Assembly: GCA_029945375.1 (NCBI GenBank) | Contig: CM057065.1 | Span: 806,001-870,000, forward strand | DNA from: Agaricus subrufescens | Taxonomy: Eukaryota; Basidiomycota; Agaricomycetes; Agaricales; Agaricaceae | DNA length: 64,000 nt | Direction of reading: 5' to 3' | Part shown: positions 36,681 through 46,649 of the stretch, in pieces | How positions within the stretch are numbered: position 1 is the first letter of the stretch | Layout of the letters: every line of letters begins with the position of its first letter | Made by a program: the position numbers and the translations under genes | Notes under the pieces: model-generated | The model's database searches: none | Told to the model about the DNA's origin: nothing | What the model saw: the letters and a program-made list of their open reading frames with translations, nothing else

Positions 36681-39600
36681 CAACCTCCTGAATCGTTCTT
36701 TCGTGAACTCCAACTATGAGCGTTTACGATGGGCACTTTGCAGTTGCATACACGGATTTATTGGGTCAAACAACACTGAGAAACCCGAATGCGACCGCGA
36801 CGATACGTTTGTAATTATATTGTCTATGAAATTTGACGTGAGTTCATAGTCACAGGGGTGTGCGGTTCTTAATGTGTTGGGGCTATTAGAAGGCACAGAA
36901 AACACGCGTCAGAAGAGATGGCACAGTCTATTTCATATGGTTCAACAGGAATGCACGCAAGGCAATCTCAAGATTGAGTTTAAGTCCCGGTATTTGCCTG
37001 GATGCGGGCAACAGAAGTTCACTGGTGAGCACATCTGGGATAACTGCCAAAGACGCAGAGATTTAATTTTCTTTCAGACTATTGGCTCCGGGCATGTTGC
37101 AGTCGCGTGCCCTGCTTCGTCCTGTCGAAAAACGGCTGGGCAGCTCGGACGGTTCTTGCTTCCACTCTCCATGCCTGCATTCTGCCTTCCCTTGCCGCGA
37201 TTCTTGTCTTTGCTCCGTTCACGGCGCTCGCGGCCACCAAATCCGCCCCCTGCGGGTCTCAGCGATGATAGAGCTGCTCCTCGTGTCGGAGGTCCTAGCC
37301 CGGCTCCTGCCTTGTACTCTCGTCCTCCCTCTACACATATTGCCCCAGAGCAAGCCGCGCATGCAACTTATCCACCAGCTCCAAAAATTGTGACAAATGC
37401 TCAAGATTCCATGGGAGGCGGTCGTGATGATAAGCCGTTAGGAGACGACGGTGGCTCATACTCGCTGGTTTCACCCAAGCTCACACCAATCGACGGTGTT
37501 GATTTGAAATCTGTACCGCGGCCTATGTCTCAGGATTCAGATGTTCAGCCGTCTGCTGGTCCTTCACATTGTCCCGATCCATTGAGCTCAACTCAATCCA
37601 TGCATTCGCCACGCTCACTCGTGGAGGCGGCGCAACCATCTCTCGGTCTGGAACAACAGAGTGTGAGTCTGACAGTTTTGCCTACAAATTATGACGTTAA
37701 ACCTTTCAAAGTCGACGCCTGACAAGGGATACTCGAAGCAAGAAATTTTCAAGAATGCGCACGACTTGACCGTGCTAGGAGCAAGCTTTGTCGACAACAA
37801 TACGGGCAATAGTAAGACGGTTTGCTTGCATGTTCGATTTCAGATATTGAGGACTTCGCTAGTCATATTGACGAACAATTTCAACATCTCGACGAATTGT
37901 AAGCAGCCTCACTGTGTCGTTATCACTATTGACCATCACTTCTGCAGTCATGGAGAAGCTATTAGAGACGACAATACCTGGGGCATCAGCGGATTCCTCC
38001 GCTCGTGATCCTCCCCCACGATGTCATCCCGGAACGTGGTTGGCCATTCTTGAACGATGCCTCAATTTTATCGCCAACCGTAATGGGATGAAAAAGATGC
38101 GTTGGGTAGTCGGTGCGGCAGGGGTAGGAAAGTCTGCTGTCATGCAGAATGTCGCTGAGTCTCCCTTACTCGAGGTGGCCTCCAACGCGTCGGTATTCTT
38201 TTCCGTCAATGGACGTAATGATGGAACAAAAGCCATCATGACCCTTTCCTACCAGTTTGCCGCAAAATCGGACTTATACCGCCAGATCATTGAGGTCCAG
38301 GTCAACCGTGACCCTCCTCTCCTTCAATCGTCGATGTCTATCCAGTTCGAAAAGTTCATTGTTCTCCCGTTCATCCACAACACAGTTCTAAACACTGCTG
38401 GCCGCGTATTGATTATCATTGATGGACTTGACGAATGCAGCGACACCCGCACTCAGGTCGAACTCCTCCGCCTCATCTCTAATTTCTGCATGTCGCATTC
38501 TTCTTCACCCATCGTATGGTTAATCGCCAGCCGCCCAGAACCGCATATCACATCCTTCTTTTCTAGACCCGAGGTTATACCAGCGTACGAGAAGGAGGAG
38601 ATTGCCGTAAATTCTGACGAGGCTCGCGCTGACGTTGAACGGTATCTTCGGCACGAGTTGATGGAGATCGGGAAGGCATCTGACTTTCTCGGCCCACAAT
38701 GGCCTGACGAGCAATATTTGTGGAAATTGGCCAGTGCTGCGGGCGGGCTGTTTGCATATGCGCATACTGCCATCAGATATATCGGAGACTCGAACGTTGG
38801 AGACCCTGTGACGCAGCTGTCTGACATACTGAATGTCATTGATGAGCTTCCACTGCACGACGTACCACAAGATCAGCATCCGATGGCTCTACTCGATGCA
38901 TTATACTCCCGAATCCTTTCTAATGTTCCTCCCAAAATCATGATTAATGCTCGAAAGTTCTTATTGCTATTAGCCTCACAATGGTTTTTCGCCTTGCAAA
39001 ACAGCTTAACGAAGCCGACCTTCGTCATCTTGTGCAATTGGTTAGGCATGACAGCTGATGAAGCTTATACTGCTCTCAATCGCCTCCGGTCTGTTTTGAA
39101 TTCCCCTCAACGTCATGAAGCCCATGTGAAAGCGCTCCAACCTTTCCATAAATCACTCATTGACTACCTATCCCGATCTGGGTTTTCTACCGATATCAAA
39201 GCCGAAGCACAGGAAATCAAGACACGATGTGCATTTAGGGTACTGAAGGAAGCTCCTGGTCGCTTTAAGTCCGGTGATGCGAGCTTTCATTATGGCGATG
39301 TGAGCTACAAGGGTGCTACCACTCAGCCGATTTCGATTACCTGGTCGGCTAACGAGGGAAGTGACTGGGATGATGATGAAACGCGGTTGAGTATGTATAA
39401 GCTAGCTATCGGAGAGCTCGCGGCCGGGATGAAGCGGGGAGATCCGGTTTTCCAGACCGAGTCCTGCATTAGGCTCTTGATCACTCGGTTTGAGAAGTAT
39501 GATATGGATGATTTTCCATGTCGTGAGTTGTGTGACTACGTGTTTGTGAGTGCAAAATGATTTATTTCTTCCCTATTTACGTGACTGAAGTCTTACATAA

Positions 39601-39725
39601 GGACAAATCTCGGCGTCTTGAATTTATGAAACTCGGCATGCTGAAGCAAATTCTTGCCAAGGCTCTTGACATCTCCATGGTAGACCACTTTTACGATCTT
39701 AAAGTGCAGTTCCGTCGTCCCGTGA

Positions 39726-39865
39726 AAGTCTGCGGCGGGCGTGACGATAGAATCGCCGGCAGCAGACAATCCTCTTTGTGAGCTTGTCACAGTCACAAGA
39801 GCAACCCGCTCTTCTCCTCAAACTTGCTGGACCCATTTGTCGGGTCCACCATCCACGCTCTTTTC
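39726..39865 (+). repeat. split direct repeat A1
   Basis: A 140-bp left-end repeat. It differs from A2 at six positions, all C/T or G/A changes within CpG contexts. Confidence 0.9.
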
Positions 39866-39914
39866 GTACACACTCTACACAAAGGCCTCTGTAGTAACTA
39901 CATCACCCACCACT

Positions 39915-41416
39915 ATGGATCCTCCGAACTACATGGCAGAGGAATTTCTAGAGCTTCGTCAAAACCTCCAGCGCACGTTCCACATGAACGACCAAGAAGC
40001 CGCTGATCATCTTGCTTTAACCTGGAGGCAAAGACACAACCCCCAACAGCAGCGAGAAAGTCCCCCTCTCAATCCGCCAGCACCACCACCACCCAATCCC
40101 CCAGTCCCCGATCAACACAACCATGCCCCTATTCCTGGTGCGGATGGTGCTGCACCCCCTGCCCCTGCCCCCGCCACCACCAAGAAGAAGAATTTTCCCA
40201 AGTTCCAGGATGGAGCCCTCATAGCTACGGACCAGAATCTAGACCCGTCCGAACATGCCCTCCGAAAACTCAAAGCATTCGACTACGTCGAACTGTGGTA
40301 CTTCACCCCCCAAGGAAAAGAAGCAACCACAGAACACGCCATCACTCTTCAAACCGAGTCCTTTTTACTCACCCAATCCGACAATGGCCTCTCTCTCCTC
40401 CCCTCCCGAAACTCCCAAACCCCCAAAAGCTCTATCGTCCGAGATGAACATCTATCCTTTCTCGAGATGGGTCTCGCGAAGAATGGACTCATCACTCACA
40501 TGGAGAAATGTGGGTGGGAGCCCCGCACCGTCCGCAGGTTTATGGACTTCTACCTACTTCTCGACACACACCCAATCAGGAATGAGCCCCAGGGAGACCA
40601 GGCTCTCGTCATCTATCAGGCCCAGGCTCATCGAGAATGGCATCATGAGATCGATAATGGCCGTGTGGCATTCGACATTGCTATCATTAATGAACAACGA
40701 CTACGAGGAATTGCTGACTCTATCAGAGTCAAAACCCATAACCAGTTAATAAACGTAAGTCACCCTCACACTGAACCATGGCACTTTACTTACCGCCCTT
40801 CCTCTCCTTCCTTCCGCAAATCGGCCCCTTCCCCTCCATGCATTGGCCCCGCCCCATCACCGGCCCCGCTCCTGCTACACCACCTGTGCGTGCCAAAACC
40901 TGGCCCCATGCTCCTTCCTGGCGGGTATGAACCCTGCAGGAACTTGCCCGTCTCCAATCCTCGCAGTACCAGAGCCGCCAAAAGCGGAGCTCGACACGCC
41001 AGCATCGCTCTCCTTCCCCACACCCTCCACCCCCAAAGTGGAAGCACAGCCCCCCCCCACCATCCTACTCTGATGACAGCAACGAAAGGCCACGAAAGAA
41101 GAAACCTTTTCGGACTACCACGTCCTCCCCTCACATTAAACTCAAATCAGTTTGCCCCATGTGCCTTGGATGACACCCCCATGATGTTGCCAACTGCAAA
41201 GCCCCTCGCCGATGGGATGACCTCGAAGACAACAGATGCTCACGCACCTCTAAGGGACACCTACGTGACCCAGACGGCACCACCCTATGCACCGATTGGC
41301 AGAAACCACGTGGCTGCCATGACAACTCCCCTGCCCATGCCCCTAAACATCGTTGCTCCGGCTGCGGGGGATCAGATCACGGTGCTCAAAAATGCCCTCG
41401 CGCTCAGAGTGTGTAG
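39915..41416 (+). pseudogene. Gag-like protein of the DIRS element (disrupted)
   Basis: The frame opens at 39915 (MDPPNYMAEEFLELRQ) and runs through a Pro-rich region and a helical capsid-like part with WHHEIDNGRVAFDIAI. A likely intron or frame change begins at the GTAAGT near 40754. The downstream part, in another frame, carries Cys/His knuckles (CPMCLG...HPHDVANC and CSGCGGSDHGAQKC) up to the stop at 41414-41416. In that frame there are TGA stops near 40928 and at about 41171, the latter where CGA (Arg) would be expected. The product would package element RNA. The copy is non-functional as it stands. Confidence 0.6.
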
Positions 41417-43298
41417 TCCCCTCACACCTTATCACACAGCAGCATGGGACTGCCTCCTCAAGGCCTCCCGACTCACGCACAGATACCCCGACCTCGTTTA
41501 CATGTTAAATAACGGTTTCCAAGCTGGTGTACCAGCTATCTCAGTATTGTACTCTCCACCAAACAATGCCTCCACAGAGGAGCATTGTAATGCATTCCGT
41601 AATATCATTCTTTTAGAGTTCCAAAAAAGCAGATACTTAGGCCCCGCAACTAAGAATCAAATTGAACAGCTCCTGGGCCCTTTCCAGACATCCCCTCTTA
41701 GCATAATCCCGAAGCCCAATAAGCTGGGCAAATTTCACCTAATACAAAATCTATCACACCCCCATAATCCATCCCGAGGGATATCCTCCATCAATCACCA
41801 CATCACGTCAACGCTCTACCCATGCACATGGGGAACATTTGCCACCATTTCATTAATCATAGAAAAACTACCTCCAGACTCAGAAGCAGCTGTGCGAGAC
41901 GTAAAAGAAGCTTACTGCACCATACCCCTCCACCCCTCCCAGTGGCCGGGAATGGTTGTGAAGCTTCAAGGCAATGACCAATATGCCATTGACACACAGA
42001 ATGCCTTCGGACTGGCATCAGGGGCTGGCATCTATGGAAAAGTAGCTGATGCCGGCACCGACATAATGAGGGCACAGGGCCTAGGACCCATTTCCAAATG
42101 GGTCGATGATCATGTTTTCTTTCGCATTTGTCGTACTCATATCACAGAGTTCAACAGCTCCAGAGCAGCCCAGGCATCATCAATTCACCAGAATGGAGGT
42201 CAAATTCACTCCAAAGGCAGGCTGTGGTTCAAAGGCAACCCACTCAAAAATGGGAAGATTGAGGAGTTTGATGAGGACCACCTCACACCCATAATCGATC
42301 TAGCGGAAAGATCCCCACGCTCACCTCATGATACCCTGTTCACATATGCAATGGAGGACATTGATGAATTATCCAGGCAACTAGGCATTCCCTGGGAACT
42401 TGAGAAAGATGCTCCATTTGCCACCTTTTTCACGTTCATAGGCCTCACATGGGACCTGACCAAACGAATGGTCAGCCTCCCTGACTCCAAGAGGAACAAG
42501 TACAGAGAAGCTATCAACACCTGGCAACAATCCTGCACTCATACCCGAAACGAAGCCGAAAAACTTCATGGCAAGTTGCTCCACGCTGCCCTGGTCCTAC
42601 CACAGGGCAGGCCCTACCTCACCAGCATTGAGGCCTTCCTCGGCATATTCCACGACTCACCTTTTAAACCACGCACCCCCCCCAAAGCACTACAGACAGA
42701 CCTCCTTTGGTGGTCAGCTGCCCTCGCAACCCCCAATACCGGCAGACCAATTCACCCCACCATCATCATCACAGACCTCTCAGCGTTCTCAGATGCAAGC
42801 CCCGAGGTGGGAATTGGGATTGTCATTGGCCAAAGATGGCGAGCCTGGAGGCTGGTCCCAGGGTGGAACCACCCCGGGTCAGGCAGAGACATCGGCTGGG
42901 CAGAGGCAGCCGCCTTCCTCTTCCTGGCTACAACCATCACTCAGCTACAACCAGAGGGAGGTCACTACTGACTATTTGGAGACAACACCGGGGTCGTTGA
43001 AGGTTGGTGGAAGGGCCGCAGCCGAAACAAAGCCACCAACAATATATTCAAGTTGGTTAATCAGGTCAGCGCCAACACACACTCCCACTTCTACACCAAG
43101 TACGTCCCCACAGACCGTAACCCAGCCGATGATCCCTCCTGAGGCATCTATGGCCCCAACTCCCTCCTCCTCCCTCCCATACCCATTCCTTCTGATATGC
43201 AGAACCTCATCGTGGATTTCGACCACCCCCCTCTCCAACTCGAACAAGACATGGCTACAAATGGCACCCTCCCAACTGCAAAACCAAAGCCAATCTGA
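41417..43298 (+). pseudogene. reverse transcriptase-RNase H of the DIRS element (two in-frame stops)
   Basis: The reverse-transcriptase part includes LSIIPKPNKLGKFHLIQNLS, the metal-binding segment VRDVKEAYCTIPLHP and the catalytic pair in KWVDDHVFF. The RNase H part has IITDLSAFSDASPEVGIGIV, GWAEAAAF and FGDNTGVVEGWWKGRSRN, supplying its acidic residues. TGA stops at 42969-42971 and 43140-43142 cut the RNase H region. Each sits where an Arg CGA is plausible. The frame is open upstream into the Gag region, so the start is not defined and may use splicing or recoding. Confidence 0.75.
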
Positions 43299-44463
43299 GA
43301 CCCTCCCCCAGCCTACTCAAAACCCCCCACTCACCATCAGACGATTGGCCTCTTCTCCAGCTCAGACAACTAGTGCCTCCACCTCCAAATTCAACACTCC
43401 TCTACCGACCCCCCCTCCACAGCTTCCCCTACCCCCACCTCCCTACAATCCAGTTCTCACCCCAAACCCATCACCTCTCAGACCACACGTACTCGCCAAA
43501 AGAAGGATCTCAAGCTGGGCCCCTGTGCAACCCACCCAGCCAAACCCTCTAGACGAAGAGGAAAGGGTCAGACAAGTGCTAGAAGCAGGGTGGGATGACT
43601 CCACATTAGCCACCTACGGCACTGGCCTGCTCACCTTCCACGTGTTTTGCGACCACAAAGGCATTGCCAAAATTGACCGTGCTCCCATCTCTCCTAATCT
43701 TCTTTCAATCTTCATCGCTGCCCTTGCTGGGTCTTACTCTCAATCCACAATCATCAACTATGTAGCTGGCCTGAAAGCATGGCACACCCTGAACAGGCTC
43801 GAGTGGCACCCAAACGACGAGGAAGTAAAGATCCTCCTCAGAGCCGCCCACAAAACCTCCCCCCCATCGGCAAGGAGACCAAAACACACCCCTTTCACCC
43901 TCAGTATCATATCAGCCATCCACTCCCACCTGGATCACCAAAACCCCCTCTACATAGCCACCTTCGCTTGCCTCACCACAGCCTTTTACGCCACAGCTAG
44001 ACTAGGGGAATTTACAGTCCCAAACCTATCTGCCTTTGACCCCACCAGACACCCCACCTGCGCAAACCTTAGCACTGTCCTTGATCGCTCCAACATCTCC
44101 ACCACTGTTCTCCACCTTCCGAGGACAAAATCCGCACCAGAAGGGGAAGACGTATTCTGGACCGCTCAGGAAGGGATCTCAAATCCTGTGGCAGTGCTTG
44201 ACATCCACCTCATCTCCAACAACCCACCTCTTGATGCCCACCTTTTTGCCTACCCTCACAACAACACTTTCAGACCCCTCACCAAGAGGCTCTTCCTGCT
44301 TGTCATCAACACCGCCGCCTCACAAGCAGGCCTAGGCACCCTCCAAGGCCATGGCATTCGTATTGGCTCAACCCTCAAGTATCTCCTATGGGGCCTCTCC
44401 TTCAAGGCCATGAAAACCAAAGGCCGGTGGGCCAGCGAGGCATTTACAGTCTACATCACCTGA
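43261..44463 (+). pseudogene. tyrosine recombinase of the DIRS element (stop just after the catalytic Tyr)
   Basis: After a Pro/Thr/Gln-rich N-terminus the protein has a SAM-like core-binding part (WDDSTLATYGTGLLTFHVFC) and a catalytic domain. ATARLGEF holds the first Arg, GHGIRIGST holds the His-x-x-Arg pair, and FTVYI near the end holds the nucleophilic Tyr. The R-H-R-Y set is therefore complete. A TGA at 44461-44463 ends the frame three codons after the Tyr, and protein-like sequence continues (HAEVLAQHTHLG) to a stop at 44553-44555. This again suggests an Arg CGA changed to TGA. The enzyme integrates circular element DNA by site-specific recombination. The start Met is uncertain; 43150 is an alternative. 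Confidence 0.8.
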
Positions 44464-44654
44464 CATGCTGAGGTGCTAGCGCAACACACCCATCTTGGCA
44501 ACATACAGCACCCACTAGGCTCACAGTCATCGCTATCTAGAGCCAGGAGAAGATGAAAGGCCCAGAAAGCAACCCGGAAACAACTCTCCCCATCCTTCCT
44601 AATCGGTAAGGGGCATCACACAGGCAGCATGCATCAGGACTAACACGTTGGGTA

Positions 44655-44881
44655 GCAGCCTGCCTCAGCAACGCCACTCCGGGCAGACGGGGAAGCCTCA
44701 CCAACAGGCTCTCGCCCATCTCTGCTCGCTAATCCTCTCACATTGTTCTCCTCTATTTTCATTACCATCCAGATCATGTAATTACTCACAACCTTAATCC
44801 TATTCACTGCTCGCGCACATGCATCATCTCACTGTCTCCCAGACTACCTCTCCTCACGTGAACAGACCAGCTTGGCAAAGA
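44655..44881 (+). repeat. split direct repeat B1
   Basis: A 227-bp repeat of B2. The two differ at only three bases, clustered in what looks like an ancestral CGCG near the right end. Confidence 0.88.
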
Positions 44882-44885
44882 GTGA

Positions 44886-45025
44886 AAGTCTGCAGTGGGT
44901 GTGACGATAGAATCGCCGGCAGCAGACAATCCTCTTTGTGAGCTTGTCACAGTCACAAGAGCAACCCACTCTTCTCCTCAAACTTGCTGGACCCATTCGT
45001 CAGGTCCACCATCCACGCTCTTTTC
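44886..45025 (+). repeat. split direct repeat A2
   Basis: A 140-bp copy of A1, joined to B1 through the GTGA core at 44882-44885. Confidence 0.9.
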
Positions 45026-45134
45026 ACCCTCCCAGCCACACCCATTCCATTCAACCTCACTCCTAGTTGGTCCACTCAGTTACGCGACGCATGCACAAGG
45101 ACACAGGCATCGCAAATGGGCCCACCTGCCCTTC

Positions 45135-45361
45135 GCAGCCTGCCTCAGCAACGCCACTCCGGGCAGACGGGGAAGCCTCACCAACAGGCTCTCGCCCATC
45201 TCTGCTCGCTAATCCTCTCACATTGTTCTCCTCTATTTTCATTACCATCCAGATCATGTAATTACTCACAACCTTAATCCTATTCACTGCTCGCGCACAT
45301 GCATCATCTCACTGTCTCCCAGACTACCTCTCCTTGCATGAACAGACCAGCTTGGCAAAGA
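45135..45361 (+). repeat. split direct repeat B2
   Basis: A 227-bp right-end repeat, followed directly by GTGA and then the resumed NLR2 exon. Confidence 0.88.
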
Positions 45362-45791
45362 GTGACAACAACCCCACTATCTGACCCTTGGGATTCATCT
45401 TGTATGGTGAGTTACATATTTACCCTTATGGGTGCCTGCCTGAATTTGTGCTTGACAGCATGAACAAGTAGGCCAATGGGAGGAAGGCGAAGAGCAATAT
45501 TGGTCAGCAGTCTTTGCGCTGGATGATTGCAGCTCCTGCTGTGAAAGGGTCCTGCAACAATTAGAGCATTGGATCAGCAGACATCCAGACCATGTTGTCA
45601 TGATCATGTTGATGTCAACCATACAGACTTGTGTAGAAATTCGGTTTGTGAATCCGGAGGATGGTGTGTCGGAGTGGACTTATTGGTTGTGGATTGTGAT
45701 TTGGCTGGAGGAGCATAAGGTGCTTGATCGCATCATAGATATGATGTCTCAGACTGAGTCGTTCCGACTGTCGACAAGTCTGGAGTCGTAG

Positions 45792-46279
45792 TTTTGAATC
45801 TATATGGTTTTTATGACTTGATCAAACCGCTGTCATTTACCAGAGGCTCAAAGTATCCGACATGACTTAGCGTGTACACCTAGTTCTGTCTAGTCCCTCT
45901 CTAAGGCATACGTGCATCCTGCCTCAGCAACACGAGGAGGCTTATTGAGGTCCTCCGAATCCAGATCAATTGTTGGTGGAGCATCCAAGAAGCCTGCACT
46001 GAACGTCCACAGGCTCCAGTTAGAGAATGTAAAAGCGACGGCAGGAAAGGACACCTGTCCAGAACTGGTCTTCTTTTTTTTATTATCAAAGAACGCTGTA
46101 ACCTGGCTACCCTAGTTGGCCAAATAACCGTTACACCAAAAGGGACATAACAGAATATCTTAGATATTCTGCAACCAACTAGTATATATGCTGTAAGCTG
46201 AGGCTTACACCCCCCAGAACTGGTCTTCTTTTCTTATCAAAGAACGCACTGATAGAACTAAAGCTGTTGATCTCCTTCC
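45792..46279. other. spacer between NLR2 and the Plavaka element, with a short direct repeat
   Basis: No gene. A 34-38 bp direct repeat (starting CCAGAACTGGTCTTCTTTT) occurs at 46059-46096 and 46214-46247. It brackets a segment of about 117 bp that begins TGTAACC and ends near GCTTACA. Confidence 0.5.
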
Positions 46280-46298
46280 TACATCAGGAAAATGTTTT
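46280..46298. repeat. left terminal inverted repeat of the Plavaka element
   Basis: Perfect 19-bp match (including TA) to the reverse complement of 55678-55696. Confidence 0.85.
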
Positions 46299-46620
46299 GA
46301 TCCTTAGTATGACTTAGGACAAATTGACTTAATCCTGCCTTATTCAACATAGCATAAGACACATAAGGTACATTAAGTACATGTTTAAGGGAAATTCAAC
46401 TTTGTTGTTTTCTACATTGTCCTAAGTCAGGCCATGGAGCATTAAGTCATTTCACATGGTCACTAAGTAATGATTATATACATTAATAGGTAGAATAAGT
46501 AGCACTCATGACAATAAGTTGAACTTTCTTTGAATAAGTAATAGTAAATGTCATAAGTGTTTTTATAAGTCATGTACTAAGTATTATTGAAGTCTGAATT
46601 ATCTAAAAGACTGCTGTTAG
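46299..46620. repeat. left subterminal repeat region
   Basis: Dense, irregular repeats of ACTTA/TAAGT words lie between the inverted end and the transposase stop codon. Their counterpart near the right end is CTTAAG-rich. Confidence 0.5.
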
Positions 46621-46649
46621 CATGTCAAAGTGTGGGCAATTCTACACTA

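Larger units (their letters stand above)
39726..45361 (+). mobile_element. DIRS-order (PAT/Ngaro-like) retroelement with split direct repeats
   Basis: The element carries Gag, reverse transcriptase-RNase H and tyrosine recombinase coding regions. Its repeats are arranged A1 (39726-39865), ORFs, B1 (44655-44881), A2 (44886-45025), B2 (45135-45361), the split-direct-repeat layout of PAT and Ngaro elements. The 4-bp core GTGA occurs at the left edge (39722-39725), at the internal B1/A2 junction (44882-44885) and at the right edge (45362-45365). This fits recombination between a circular intermediate and a GTGA in the host exon rather than integrase insertion. There are no LTRs. Several premature stops make this copy unable to encode its full protein set. 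Confidence 0.9.
37171..45791 (+). pseudogene. NACHT NTPase NLR2 (subtype B), split by a DIRS-order retroelement
   Basis: Exons 37171-37662, 37712-37898, 37948-39545 and 39602-39725 run into the inserted element. The gene resumes at 45366 with the rest of that exon to 45406 and a last exon 45459-45791. Across the gap the frame continues in phase once the 5.6 kb insert and one GTGA copy are ignored. NACHT motifs are intact: GAAGVGKS, VLIIIDGLDEC, WLIASRPE. As it stands, translation would enter the element, add 19 foreign residues and stop at 39779-39781, losing the last third of the C-terminal module. The C-terminus is longer than in the other copies, ending in a Ser/Thr-rich tail. The exon 2 to 3 junction was chosen to hold phase; a 32-bp intron alternative is too short. 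Confidence 0.8.

Noticed and set aside
39726..45361. LTR retrotransposon interpretation of the repeats in NLR2
   Set aside because: Repeats are split (A1...B1-A2-B2), there is no target duplication beyond the GTGA core, and the element encodes a tyrosine recombinase rather than an integrase.
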